This document shows, piece after piece, positions 30,576-43,328 of a stretch of DNA of 64,000 nucleotides; positions within the stretch are counted from its first letter, which is position 1, and every line of letters starts with the position of its first letter. Under the pieces are notes generated by a model. That model was not told the DNA's origin and did not search any database. It saw only the letters and a program-made list of their open reading frames with translations. The position numbers and the translations under genes were made by a program. Origin of the DNA: Paramacrobiotus metropolitanus (lineage: Eukaryota; Tardigrada; Eutardigrada; Parachela; Macrobiotidae); the NCBI RefSeq assembly GCF_019649055.1, contig NW_026570281.1:434001-498000 (forward strand), read 5' to 3'.

Positions 30576-32124
30576 AAAACCACACTTCCCGAGCCTGTCC
30601 CCCTACACTGCGGTGCCGATCAAACGCCTTATCAATTATTTATTTTTAAACCGCTCTCAATCAGCCTTTGCAATAAATACACATCTCAATCAGCCTTTAC
30701 AGCCAAGCCGATTGTCTGTTAGGTGCAATGTATTATGCGTACACCACATTGATCGAAACAATATAAGTCAATAATTAAGGCCTACGCTCACAAAATACAC
30801 TTGAACGAAAAATGACCTTTTTTAACAGATCATTAATCCAGAATTAGATAATCACAGAAAAAGGGTTTTCGTTGAAATTATGGATGTCCACTTTACCTGT
30901 ACATGCGCACAGGCTGCACAGCCGACAAGTACTTGTACACCGGTACCACAGATCGCCGATTAACGCAGTTACTCGCTGCATTTGCCGGTACATTGGATTA
31001 AAGGTCAGAGATCCACTATTTTCTATGGAAGACGATAATAAATTTAATCATAAGAAATTGTTGGTTAATCCGTTGGTGAGGTGCATCCCTGATTTATAGC
31101 CGTGATGGAGAAGGGGATCAGCGTGAATACAGCTGCTGCATGGATGGGTAAACATGGTGCGGATGCGACTAACTGCATACAACTAAACTACAAAGCGGCG
31201 CGCTGTCGAGGGAGCGGCGTGAGTGAGCCTAATGTTGTTGCGATTGTGCGGTCGGCCAAGTGGAGCCCGATCAGGGATGGCCAGTGTAACTTGTCCCGGA
31301 AGCAAGAGTCGAGTGTGTGTAGATGATGTTTGTAGCCAGTTGACAGCTGTACTTGTATATTGCACTGAATTACATGGAGATGATCCCTGGCGGATCGCCG
31401 GCAGATGCCGCTGCCGGCAGTTAGCCTGAGCGTTATTCACAATGGCAATCAATAAGTGAACACCCACACTGGCTGCATGCATATGATGAGATTATTCCAC
31501 CACCGGCTGCCACATCAGTGTTATACATGGGAATATATAATATCCAGTCGGCCTCCTCCGTCCAGTGCCTGGCAGTGGCAGTTAAACAGCAATTCCCTCG
31601 GCCGCAAATTACACTTACCACTTGTACAACTGCCGCTTAAGACGCGTTATATGCGCATCCTGTCGCGCCATTTCCTCCTGTTATATCATCCTACTATAAC
31701 GACACTACTGCTCGAACTGTAATTTACACTGCAGTTACACGTTGAACGAGCAGGGATCGGATGAGACCCACTAGCAAAGTTGCGGAAGTGTTACGCTCGG
31801 CGATTGTGTTCGTCTATATATGGAAAGAAACTGATAAAACGTTTTCACTACAGCCGCTTGTACTGGGACAGCGCAGCCGCATTATAAAAATGCCACGGCT
31901 GGAAGCGAGCTGGAATTCATGGACACGAAAACACGCCTGCAACAACTACAGTTTATTTAATTTTCTGAAATTTTTCCGACGAAAAATGTAGAAACTCTCG
32001 GTGACCTTATGGCTTCACCTAGTAAGTTTCTTTCACCTTTATGGTGACCGGAAGTATGGTTGAAAGTTTATGCGCGGATCCAGTTGCCGAGGTACTTCAG
32101 CTGCAGACGATAACCCTCCGTTAG
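30576..32124. other. Intergenic region without recognisable genes
   Basis: About 1.5 kb upstream of the Ly6 gene, with its promoter presumably at the left end. Short ORFs occur in all frames, but none has family features. TTTATT at 31952-31957 could be the polyadenylation signal of the minus-strand gene to its right. Confidence 0.5.
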
Positions 32125-32848
32125 CTAGTATTGCTCCGGTCGATATGGGTGACAGCTTCTTATACCACTGAATCCCTCGCGGATACCCTTGTTATCCAAG
32201 CAGAGGATGACCCTCAGTTTGACAGAGTCATGTAGATTTTGGAGGGACTCCAATTTTTTATACGGTTCCGTCTGTGCTGTTAAAAGCTCAAACAACCGTT
32301 CAAGCGATCTTGCTGCTGAAACTCCCCATATAGTTCTTTGAGGAACGTTGCCGCGGAATGCAGCATTAACAAAACCGCCGAGTTCCAGTGCAATAGCGTG
32401 AGCGACCAAGGTGTCAGTTATGCGCTGGATGGTAGACAATGCACTTTTGTTGTCCAAACGTGCACCAAAATTTAATGTTTGCGAGGATCTTGCTAAAAGT
32501 GTTAGCAGTTTATTGCGACATAGTGCTATTACTCGCACTTCGTGCTGTGCATCGTAATGATCTGAAAAATAATGCGCTTCCAGTATTCATGCGCTTGCTA
32601 TGTACAGCAGATTCTTGTTGTATGTGCAAATTAATTGTTGCATCCTTCCCAGCAGTACGATATACTAGTACCGTATTTTTCACATTTACAGCCTCCTCCA
32701 ATAATCTGGAGGAAGAGGATCCTCTGCTGCATAAGCCTCCCAATAAACACCTTCGAAAATTTAGAAGCCCAGGGTTTTTAATTCGAAAAACGAAAAGCAC
32801 GGTACATAAGCATTGTTCTAGTAAAATGGCTAAAATGACGAATGTCAT
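32125..32848 (-). CDS. Unrecognised protein with an N-terminal hydrophobic segment
   Basis: I do not recognise this gene. The model joins 32659-32848 and 32125-32561 through a 97-base intron with a strong acceptor (ttatttttcag), giving 208 residues. It begins with a hydrophobic helix (MTFVILAILLEQCLCTVLFV) and then a Cys-, Arg- and Ser-rich stretch. A helical, Leu-rich second half follows, for example NKLLTLLARSSQTLNFGARL. The frame of the first exon is open far upstream, through the end of the EB-module gene, so this may instead be the membrane and cytoplasmic part of that gene. A stretch at 32068-32115 could encode a C-terminal LQLKYLGNWIRA, but the joining phase fails. Treat this as tentative. 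Confidence 0.35.
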
Positions 32849-32889
32849 CCACTTATAGTATCTCGTAGTAAGGGACACTATAAGTGGAT
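32847..32889. repeat. 13-bp perfect inverted repeat at the EB-gene stop
   Basis: ATCCACTTATAGT (32847-32859) and ACTATAAGTGGAT (32877-32889) are separated by 17 bases. The right arm contains the stop codon of the EB-module ORF and the left arm contains the ATG of the next minus-strand ORF. It could form an RNA hairpin at a 3' end or mark an old small insertion. Confidence 0.8.
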
Positions 32890-34643
32890 TATGCATGAAG
32901 TTGGTGCTAAAGAGCATAGTAGAGCAGGTAAGGGATGCAGAAGGCAGGCAAGCAGAGGTAGGGGCCAGGGGTAGGTGGGCTGCATGAGGAGGCAGCAAGC
33001 AATGCAGGCAAGGCAAGGAGTGCCAGGTGGGACAGTAAGTAGGAAGGTGGGTGGCAGGCAGGGGGTGCAGGCAATGGGGCAGCCGGTAGGTAGGCTGGGC
33101 GGGCCGCCTGGCCTGGTAGTGTTGGGGCGGTGATAGGGCAGACAAGAACAGAAGCCATTGTAGCAAGTCAGTCCATCAGCCGTTGGACACTCTGACGCCG
33201 CCGAACAGCGATCTGCGTTGCCTTTGCCTGCATTGAACACCGACTGTCAACCTCACACACTGCTCTGGCAGCGCACTGTAAAGGTCACGTACCTTGGCAA
33301 GTGACGTTGCCAGCGACGTTGACATACTTGCCGGGGACGTTGTTGGTGGACTGCAGGCACTGGCAGGTGCCTCCCTCTTGGCAGTAGGAGTAGCCCCCGT
33401 CGGCCAGAACGGGGCAGGGTGTGGCTGAGTTGCAACTCAAAGGATTGCTTGGGTTGGCGCAGGTTCCGTTGTGGAGGATATCGGTTTGCAATAGGCACCG
33501 ACAGGTCATGCTGCTGCTTTCGGCTTCGGTGGGCAATGGCATGCACTCTTGGCCGCCCGTGCAGTCATCGGATGTCACGCAGTCAACGTTATCATTACTC
33601 GCACCTGTAAAACAGTCGACTCTCCTTTGATTTCCTAATTATGGCATTATCATATATTAGCGGATTGTTAGTAAAATCAACCGAGCGAGTTCCATGACCA
33701 CTGCAAAACTGCGCTGGAGTCCTGGAACTCGCATTACAGTCTTCGAAGCGCCAGATAAAATTTACGCTGTCCACATCACTTTAATCGTGGCACCTCGTTG
33801 CACTCGGTGCAAAACAATACGCAGCCGGATCACCGACACTTGGTTCTGGCAGAAGAGCCACAACATGCAGATCTGTTCTTCCCGCATAATAAGAATATTT
33901 TGATACGGTTACAGCCTGCTTCCGGAAAATATTACAGATTGCCGTGGTTATACTTACGACACGAAGAAGGGGAGATTTCGCCGTACCGGCATGAGCAAAA
34001 ACCATCCTGCGAACCGGGACTTAACACGCACTGCGCGTTTAGGTGATTAGAGCAGTCTGTATCATTGGAGCATTCCGAAGTGCGTACAACAGTACCAGGC
34101 TCTGCAAATCATCACAATCACCGGATTAGTAATGTCCTGGTTATATACAGTAGATATACCGTAAATACTGACGCACGCGCTTTGCAGTGGTTGGCTCCGG
34201 CACTAGCGTAGTTGGGTTTGCACTGACACCGATTATTCGTGCACTGACTACGTTTCGGTAGACACTTCCGGTTGGGCTCCTCACAAGGTTCACCCAGGTA
34301 GAAGGCGTTACGTTGTTGTGGTACTCGTGGGGCTGAATCGGCGCGGGGCATGCTTACCGCGATAGAAACTAACACAAACTATTTGCCAAGAAGAATTATT
34401 CGATTATTTTTGCAATGGCTTACTAGAAGTATGGTGTCCAGTACAAATTTGTCGAGACAAAGTCAGGCGGAAGTACTTCGTTTGGTTTGCTGGTGACTTT
34501 GTTCAATACATATCATAAATTGCGACGCCTTGATGTAACATGATCCACATAAAAACCCGCTCTACCTAACTGTTAACTACAATTGTTACGATGGTACTTA
34601 CCATTAGCGGAAGAACAATCGCAATGCGCGTAACTCGTGCCAT
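32878..34643 (-). CDS. Secreted cysteine-rich EB-module protein
   Basis: This is an extracellular protein with about five EB/EGF-like cysteine modules, a type common in nematodes and other ecdysozoans, of unknown function. Exons from the 5' end are 34602-34643, 34177-34378, 33958-34101, 33293-33604 and 32878-33227, giving 349 residues. The signal peptide is split by intron 1 (MARVTRIAIVLPLM joined to FVLVSIAVSM). Modules include GEPCEEPNRKCLPKRSQC near residue 43, ECSNDTDC, DCVTSDDCTGGQEC, PCPVLADGGYSYC and RCSAASECPTADGLTC. After CSCLPYHRP the frame enters a Pro/Leu/Cys-rich tail encoded by a simple-sequence tract and stops at 32878. The tail frame is doubtful, because the neighbouring frame is open and leads into a transmembrane helix. 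Confidence 0.78.
32930..33120. repeat. GGCAGG-type simple-sequence tract
   Basis: About 190 bases on the plus strand are strongly purine-rich with interspersed GGCAGGCA, GGTAGG and GGTGGG units. On the minus strand this is C/T-rich and forms the 3' coding end of the EB-module gene. Such tracts gain and lose bases easily. Confidence 0.85.
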
Positions 34644-37600
34644 AGTAAAATGGATATACCGGTAGCAGTGTAGAAACTTTTCAGGTTTTATGCAAGCAGA
34701 GCTTAGCTTCTAAGGACAGGCTGAATTCGAAGTATTCTTTCCAGATTTAAATATGCAACCCGTGTGCGCTATAGAAGTACAGTATTTCTTTCATTGTAGC
34801 CCAGCACGTCGAAGTAAGTAAAGAAACTGACACAGTTATTTCCGTTACAATGGCAAAACTTACTAGTCGCTAATTCAATAAAATTAGATGATTACTGGTT
34901 TAATTGCGAAATGTGGTCTCAACTATACGGAATGTAATTTAATTTTGCCCTCTTGAAAGCAAATCTGCAATGGTAGAAATAAGAATGTGACCAGCAACAG
35001 TAAAATAAATGCGCGAAGGTAAATACACACTCATGGTTATCGGCAGATAAGCCGATTGTCTTAGCTTTCTTGTATACTCGTAACAGTACTTCCATCAAAG
35101 GAGTGCTTTCGCTTCATTCGACGGCGTTCGTGGTACTGATAAGTAAGAGTTCTCGGAGCTGTACACGCACAGGAGTTTAAGAAGGCGCGTATTTCTTGGT
35201 GCATAATTATGAGGTAGTGCATGCTGTAAAACGTGCTTCTTATCACCACAAAGGTCAGTATAATAATAAGCTTTGTTATACGTAATATAATACTGATGGG
35301 ACCCGTTACTGCTACCGCGGTAGGTAAACCGACAGTGACGTGCACTTTTTACAGTGAGCAAAATTATATTGTTTATCCGTTGCTGATGTTTATCCAATTA
35401 ATAATGTTCTGCCATGTTTCGGGTTAATTAATCAAGGGTATTTCTAAATAACCATGTAATATTTACTCCGAAAGGTCCGCTTGCCGAACTGCGTACATTA
35501 CCTACCGCCGGCTACCGGCATCCGATTTTGAAGTGCTTATTCAAAAATTAAGCCAATTTGAGTGCCGGAATACGCATATACCGCTATGTATCGTGCATAC
35601 GTGTTGTAGATGTAAATGCGCCGGCAAAATCATTTTTTTCTAAAACTGCACAAAGCGACAACAGCGTGGGTACTGACAGCGTTAGCCAGTGAAAATTGGC
35701 GTGTTAACGGCGGGCAGCGCGGGCGAGGGCCGCGGCGTCCCGCTGGGCGGCGCGGTTGGTAGGGTTTGTCGTACCGTCAACGGCGACCTGCACAACGACT
35801 ACAACGCTGTGCCACACCAGCGGCAGGCACAAAAAACAGACGCAGCAGTGGGTTGTTGTGCTTTTGACAAATAATTTACAAGTGCGCCTAATCTCCAGCC
35901 ATGATGACAAGATCACCTGGGCGGCTGACATGCTTTATCACCGGCTAATTATCCTGCGCGCCGTTAAACGTAGCCAGGCCAATTATTCACAGTAATCACA
36001 TTGCGCATTTTCCCTACAGCCATCAACAAATTTCCCCGCTGTTTGCCAAATTATACAATTAAATTCCGCTTAAACTCCGTGCCAATTATGCTGAAGAGGA
36101 ACCACGCATTTCATGAGCAACAAACTGCCAAAAAGACGACCGTTAAGGGTCGTCTTTACTTATATACAATCGTATAAAGGTCAAAACTGCATTTAACACA
36201 TGCGGTAGAAGGATTATTGCAGTCATAATGTTCAAAATGCCGCCCGTAAAAAAAAAAAAAAAGCTGTTTTGTAGCATCCATATATTAATATGTAATAACA
36301 GTTTGTGATGGGGTTAGCTCGCATAAATACATGTACCTAAAGCCGAAGAAGCAGAAACCAAACCTAGAGCAAAATGTCTTATTGCGTTTTGGCAATTGGT
36401 GTCATAAAGCGCTTCTTGGTTGCAATTAGCAATTTCGCCGGGCTGTTTATGCCGCGGAATGGGTACGACGAAGTGGTATGGCAACAATATCGTTGCGGCA
36501 TGATGAATTGCTGAGTACCAAAATGTCACTGACGCACTGAATAATTCTCACCGGCAAATAATGCATTCAATTACCCTCACACAAGCCTGGCTGCAAATAC
36601 ATAATATTAATACCTGTTCAGGGCATATTGTTGCGCAAAGGAAATCAGCTTCTGTGCGACTTTGGTCGATTAGAACTTGTGGCAGTCACAATCGTACACG
36701 CGTGGCCACTCTGGGTCACGCTTGTTTTCGCCACGGCCAAACACTTTTTTCAAGCAGCCCTTAATACACCGCGCTTCACAATCATTCTGATGGTGTTCCT
36801 ATCAGAGATGACTCGATTTCGAAGTTTAACCGTTCGTGTTGAGTCAAATTTTGTATCCTATACGCCTTATATAAACCGACAATTCATGCGCGTCCACTGC
36901 TAATCATACAATTCTAGAAAAATGGTGCAATTATGTTCTGAGTTCACAATACTCGATCAAGTGAAAGACCGAGCTCCTGCAAGTTTTTTGTAGATTTACC
37001 GGATTGATTTTTTAGCTGTACGGCGAGCCGTAGAATATATTCACAAGAGAACAATTATTTCTGTACAGTAATAACGTAACATATCATCAGTCACACCACA
37101 GCCGATTTAAGATTTGATTACGATATATGGTGAAGTATAAATTGATAGGAAATGAATGTGGGCGGATGTAAGCAGGTATTAAATGGCGTGGCAGCGTTTA
37201 TCCCGGCTAAACGCTGACCGATTGCATTCGCTTGGCCGGCGTGGTGTTGAATACGGTGTTGCGTGAAGTGTGTGTAGCGTGCGGGGCTGTGCGAGTCAAA
37301 CAGTAACGGAAGCAGCCCGCGGGATGCGATGGTACAGCAGCAGTGTAGCTGTAGCCAGCGAATTGAAAGGTTAAGCTCGCCGGAAGGCCTAAACTCGTTA
37401 GCGGCCATTACGCGCGCTGATCCGATCGGCATGAACAAGGTCCGATGTTTCGAACATACATATTTCTAGCGGCGGCATAAGTGTAATTGACTGCAGCATA
37501 TCTTCTCGAAGAGGATCTCTTCTTTTAAAACGCCACCGATCCGCCTCGGCTGATAAGGGCGCTTCACAAACGCCGCCGCGCAGATCAGTTGCCGAAATTC

Positions 37601-38697
37601 ACTGCAGTATATATCCATTCACTGAAAGGGCACCGTTTAAATATTATTATATTACTGCACATTTACCGACATTTTTGCCGACTTTTCCCCGGTTTGTAAG
37701 CGGTTTACGCAGCTCATTGATCACTGTCCGCAACGCGATGCTCGTATAACGCTAATAACACTTAATTAACGTTACGGCCTCCGCCATCATCGCCACTGAT
37801 GAAGTTCTTCCTCGGTAAACATGCCGAAAAATGCTGATGGATATCAACGACCTTTGTTTGAGGATCATAGTTTGATAGTATTATGTATTTGGAAATTATT
37901 TATTAGTCCCGAAGCATTCAGCAAGAAAATAAGTTTACATATGTACAAAGGTCAATATAATAATATCTTTATACTGTTGCATAAAGTATTCAAGTACTGT
38001 ATCTGTATATGCGTGTTTTTATCACCTTTAAAATAATATTTGTCATTTTTGATTTTTTATTGTTTTTATCGAAGTCTTCAGGCTGGAACGGAGTCAGAAT
38101 ACGCAGGCATTTAAGTGCTCTTCGAGCTATTGATTGCGAATAAATGCATCCGTTGTCGTGTGTGTATAATGATGTAATTACGAGGAGCTTATGTGAGTGT
38201 CGAGAGCGGGTGACGCTGTTGATTGTCGCGCACATGAGTATATGTAGTAGACTCATTGATATTCATCGAGATTCATTTGCATTGAATTTCCACGTCGAGA
38301 GAATTAAAACTGCCATGCATTCCGGGATTAGACGGCCATTTTACAGCTTGGCTCGTCCTAGACAATGAAGAAGGGTCCATTCATTTCTTTACATACAAGT
38401 ACATACAATAAAGTGTGTGCAGTGCAGAATAATCGCCACTGTGATACATTCATTCATTCAATTCGCTTATAAGGCCTTCTTATACGATAAGCCGCGCATG
38501 CTGACGACCGGCACCGGTCCATCCTGAATGCACGCTGCTCCATGTGTCCGGAAATGGCATTCCGGCCCGTTCCATTCATTCCGGAGCCAATTCATTACCG
38601 GCTCCGACGGGTCACGCAGAGGCTGCGATTCGTCACGGAATGGCATTGCGTGCCTGTGCATGCAGTATATATGTACACAGGGCGGTTGAAGTTATCT
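34644..38697. other. 4-kb gene-poor region downstream of Zic
   Basis: The left end is the promoter of the EB-module gene. The rest lies 3' of the Zic gene. A minus-strand AATAAA (TTTATT at 38056-38061) could end a 640-base Zic 3' UTR. A poly(A) tract lies at about 36247. ORFs of 60-106 codons are scattered on both strands without family features. A perfect hairpin at 36132 is listed separately. Confidence 0.5.
36132..36157. repeat. Perfect 10-bp hairpin
   Basis: AAAGACGACC and GGTCGTCTTT flank the six-base loop GTTAAG. The stem is GC-rich compared with its surroundings. It is too short for a miRNA precursor and no gene borders it. Confidence 0.75.
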
Positions 38698-41600
38698 TCA
38701 GTAGTGGGCTCCCGGGTAGACGTTGGCATGGGGCGCGTACCAGGCGGCGGCCGGCGGGTGGTGGGCCTGCAGCAATTGTTGTGGCGGGCCGCCGGGGCCC
38801 ACCGCCGTCAGCGGGTGTCCGTGTTGGTGGTGGTGGCTCAGCGGTGCGGGGGCCTGGGGCGGTTGCGGCATGCCGGTGGGCATTGGAGCCCCGCCTCCCC
38901 CGCCGTGGGCCTTGGAGTTAGGGGCCGCTGGCGGATAACCGTTGGAACCGTTAGAAGGGGAACTGGGCGTGGCGCTGCGCGATGCTCCGCTGCAGGCGTC
39001 CCCGGGCGGCGGCGAGTCGGCCGTCTTCCCGTGGGACTTCATATGCTTGCGCAGGGAGGAGGGGTGCGTGTAGGACTTGTCGCAGCCGGGCACCTTGCAG
39101 TTGTAGGGCTTGTCACTGGTGTGCACGTGCATGTGCTTTTTCCGGTCCGAACTGTTGGCGAACTTTCGGTCGCAGCCCGGGTGTTCGCACTTGAAGGGCT
39201 TCTCGCCTGCAACGACCAACAGTGTTTAATGGAACTAATTGTCTGCTATGATTAATTGGTTACAATAACAGGTTGAGATAGCTGTTACTATGTCTGCGGC
39301 AAGGCTAAGACAAGCTACGATTTCACACTTCCGAATTCGATTTCATTTTGCGATGATACGTTAATAATAATTGAACACGGCATTCGAATTTATTTTCTCT
39401 AGCCAAAAGTCATTTGCATGTTATACTTATGGTGTATTCATTGTCATGATAACTAATAAATTATTAGTTATTAGTAATAACCCTACATCCGGTGACCTGC
39501 TTACTTAGTAATTTGAGATTCTTCCAGAAAACTGAAATCGGCGCAAACAGCCAACCACTTTACAAATTAATCTGTTAGAACAAATTAACTTATGTGGATT
39601 TGTATTTACTTCGCTTGCGGTTATAGAACCCAGACCGTTGCGTTCAAGATAGTTTTTTTGTATTAATAGTAATAAGACGCATAAATTTGTTACACCAGTG
39701 TGGACAACTGAACAAGGTCAAAGTTCAGTTGGGTTTTGCACGCGGATTGTGACAGTGATCAGCGCTGATTGAGTGGTTATATAAGCTCAACTCTTCAAGC
39801 ATATAATATCTGTACACAGACTGCAGCGCGTAATCTAATACCGGTAGGTGCCGTGTCGTGTCCAGCGTCGCTGATTACTTCTACCAGTGATTAATTTGTT
39901 TTGATAACATCACCAGCATCGACTAATTGGCTTTCAGGCTTCTAATGCCTTTTTGCCAGCTAACGAGAACTCCGTATTAAATATGTACTTACTTTTCTGT
40001 CTAACAGGCACTGAAAACAACGACCACTCTCCAAAATATGCGAGATCAGAAATTCGGTGCAGCATTGCCATTCTTTCTTTTACACTCCAGTTTACGCAAA
40101 AATAATTTAATTAACCTTAAGTGTAGTGAAAATAAGTGGCGGCTGCAAAACCAATGGTTTTTGGGAAAAAACTATATTAATATAGAAATGCTTATGGAAG
40201 ACTAATACTTATAACAGAACCGCACAGAAGATGCGCTGTGCAGAGTGCAGTGTACATCTTTCCGCTATGAAAATTGCACTTCCCTTCTGGACAAGCGCTT
40301 AGGTAAATGCCATTTACGTTTGTGAACGACTAGTTGCGTTTTGAAAGGACAAGTAGTCGTTTATAAATCAAGCATAACCAGTTGGAGTCAATCAAAAGAG
40401 GCTTTCTTGCCTGGATAATTACCGGAATAATTTTCAGTGATAAATAACCGGCTGGAATTCCTGGCCCGCTCGCTATACGCATTAAGCAGCAACTACAATA
40501 TGCGTGCGTAGACGGCAAATTAAAGTATCAATTACTGTGAGAACTGGCAATTCATTTCACTCCTTCACTGCTACGTTTTTAACCGGCGCAATTTAATAGC
40601 GCACTCTTTAGCATTCTCTAGTAAATTATGATAAACCAACATTCTGGCGTCGCGGTTGAATTACTGTCAATAAAGGGCATCATTTGCTTAATATCGCAAC
40701 GTTTTTGTCATTATTCCCTTATTTAATGTACATAAGCTTAATGCACAAACCATCAAGACGCCAAAAACGCGATAAAGCCGGGCAAAAAAAGGTCATTAGA
40801 AAGAAATCGTCCCTGATGAGACAGTCATAAACCGAGTGAACCAACCGGCCGAGGCAGAAAATCACGGCTGATTTGAGCAGCGCAGGCGTCGCAGCTCGAT
40901 CAGTTGCTTGATCGTTTCGCGTTAAAAGAGAGCTAATTAATTGAAACAATCTGCTGAGACTGCGCGACTCGGCGCTCGGCCGCTATTGGCACTGCAGATA
41001 CAGACAACGATTAAGTGCTCCATTGAATGTGTAGCAACAAGCGTTTAGCCGATCAGATTCTGGTTGAGTAGAGCAGAGCAGCGAACAGATCAGATAGCCG
41101 CTGCTGTATTCCCTTCTCTCTTATTTCTCTCTTCAGCATCCCCATCAGCACCCAAGTCACCGTCAGCAGTCAGACGCAAAAATCGCAGCAGCCTCGTTTC
41201 TATTAGCATCGGCGCCTGATTAAATATAAATGTCAGCTTCATGCAACAATTCAGCCGTTGCGTGACAGCGCTCTGTGAGAACACATCCAAGTAGGTATTT
41301 GTGCCGGCTATAACCGTTTATGCGCCGGAAATTAACTTCCAACAATTTGCAATACAGCTCTCCCGGCCGCTTTCCCTCCCAAACATTCCTTAACGCAACG
41401 TTGTATACACAACCGTCAAAATACTCTATTTTTCCCTACTATTTATTTTATTTTCCGGCGGCCCCGTTTTTTACCGGTTTAAATGAAGGATGTATCAAAC
41501 GACAGAATTTTCCCAGAACTCGCGATAATGTGTAGCAGCCATTGACGTGACGTTATTGTGCGTGTACAGTGAGGAGATTAATAAAAATCACTTGAGCGCA

Positions 41601-43328
41601 ACGCGCATTGCAGCAGCCAAGACGCCATTGATGCATCTGTACGGGCGCAAAAGCGCGATTGTCGTCAGCGATTGTGGCACATTGTGATCGTCAATGCCGG
41701 TTGTGTGTGGATGATCAATCGGGCGATGCAAACAAATCCGTTTTAATTGACTCAGCCAAAATAACTAATCTCATGGCCCGGCATTATGGCATTGTCCCGG
41801 CAGCACATCAATGCCGCTGACCGTTATGCGCCTGTGTGCCAGTCAATGCTCAAGAATAACACGCCAACCATCCGCACACTGCACACGCATAATCGCATTC
41901 GGGCCTGCATTTTATGACGTTTTTATATAATCTATCACAAATAAAATTCCTTTACGGATAATTTCATCATTTACAGTCCCCTATACGCAAGAAAAACTCT
42001 TTTATTGCACAAGACTGGTTCACAAAGGAATTTCTTGAAACATTGGTGCTAGTGCAGTAGTTCTGTTTAAAAATGCAACGAAAATTCGCAACGGTGCACC
42101 AAACTGTTTGATCACATTTTAAGAAAAATATGTTTGCTAGAAACGATCATCTCTGGTCACATTAACCTGACACTGATTTCGCATGTAACATTGTGATGCA
42201 TTTACATAGTGCAAGTGGGCCAGTGGCAAATCAATTAAGAAGTTAAAGCCTGATGTCAGATTACTTCGCGGCATAATAGCTTAATTAATGCCAATACAGT
42301 CTATGATAATAATAATTATTTTCAACAAAAATTATAAAAGCGCTTTAAACATTGCTTTATTTATGACATCTATTGCTAAAGGCAGTTGTTTATTTGGGAG
42401 GGAAAATAAAGGTCACCGGTATAAATTTTTTTAATAATGTCAAATAATCTGTTTATAGAGATAACTTACCGGTGTGCGTCCTTTTGTGGATTTTCAGATT
42501 CTCGCTGCGGGCGAAGAGTTTGCCACAGGTGGGAAAGGGGCAGACGAAGGGCTTCTCGCCAGTGTGCACGCGGATATGATTGACCAACTTATACTTGGCC
42601 TTGAAGGCCTTGCCCTCGCGGCCGCATTCCTGCCAAAAGCAGGCGTGGTTGGTCGACTCGGGCCCGCCGACATGGTCGACGGTAAGGTGCTGGACCAGCT
42701 CTGGTTGACTGCCGCACAGTCGGTTGCAGGGCTTCCGCGGCTGCGGCAGATCCGGTTCTACCCACTGGCAACGCACGGGCACATCCTGGCCGTGACCGCG
42801 AATACCCGCATGGCCAGTGCGATAATAACGCAGGAAACTGGATGCGGCCGGGTGATGATTGAAATCGGTGCGGCCGTAGAGATCATGATGATGGTGGAAG
42901 GCCGGAAAGCGAGCGGCCGGCGGCGCTTCGTAGGGAAAAAAATTCTCCGAACAATGCGTGGTGTGGAACGTGGCGGTCTGGGCTGCGGCGGCCGCATGAA
43001 AGGGATGCGGGTCGATGTAGGAGTGGTGGTCAGCGCGGCGGAAGCTGAGCGGGTTGGGAAAGAGATCGCGAGTGGGGTAACCATTATTGGGCTCGTAAGC
43101 GTAGTTGGGATGCGACGGATAGGGTACGGCGTTAAGGTTGGGGCCGCCCGCGGCTGGTAGGAAGGAGTTGGCGGCCGTGGGCGCTACACCGGCCTCATGC
43201 AGGCCGGCGCCGGGGGTGGTTTGCGCTTTGAGGCTACCCATGCCGGACATGTGGTGCGCCGCGGCGGCGGCAGCGTGGGCATGCGCGTGGGGATCAGGCT
43301 TAAGGAAGGACGGGTTGAACATGGTCAT
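38698..43328 (-). CDS. Zic: Zic-family zinc-finger transcription factor (odd-paired type)
   Basis: Zic factors act in neural, mesodermal and segment patterning. Exons are 42470-43328 and 38698-39206, with a 3.26-kb intron, giving 455 residues. Five C2H2 fingers span about residues 186-346. Finger 1 is the long atypical Zic finger, starting CQWVEPDL. Finger 2 is [19 protein letters not shown], followed by [35 protein letters not shown] and [19 protein letters not shown]. The intron falls in the finger 3-4 linker (THTG/EKPF). [13 protein letters not shown] near residue 100 resembles the ZOC motif. The N-terminus is His- and Ala-rich, and the C-terminus is Gly-, Pro- and His-rich. The start is the first ATG of a frame whose upstream part has only GTG. 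The gene sits in a large gene-free region. Confidence 0.95.
39207..42469. other. Zic intron, 3.3 kb, no genes seen
   Basis: This is by far the longest intron in the window. It has no coding potential that I accept. It contains an AT-rich near-palindrome at 39449-39471 and four CATTGT/ACAATG sites. Its size in an otherwise compact genome suggests cis-regulatory content, which is inference. Confidence 0.5.
39449..39471. repeat. AT-rich palindrome in the Zic intron
   Basis: ATAACTAATAA and TTATTAGTTAT, 11-bp perfect arms, flank a single A. Each arm contains TAAT/ATTA cores, the typical homeodomain contact, so it could bind a homeodomain dimer or be chance in AT-rich DNA. Confidence 0.6.

Noticed and set aside
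35704..35931. Minus-strand ORF with a hydrophobic stretch
   Set aside because: Short and Val-rich with an Ala/Arg tail, in a GC-rich patch, with no supporting exon.
37118..37438. 106-codon minus-strand ORF
   Set aside because: No signal peptide, domain or splice signal supports it.
38542..39255. 237-codon plus-strand ORF
   Set aside because: It is the antisense shadow of the Zic zinc-finger exon, whose minus-strand frame matches the family exactly.
42474..43160. 228-codon plus-strand ORF
   Set aside because: It is antisense to Zic exon 1, whose GC-rich codons keep several frames open.
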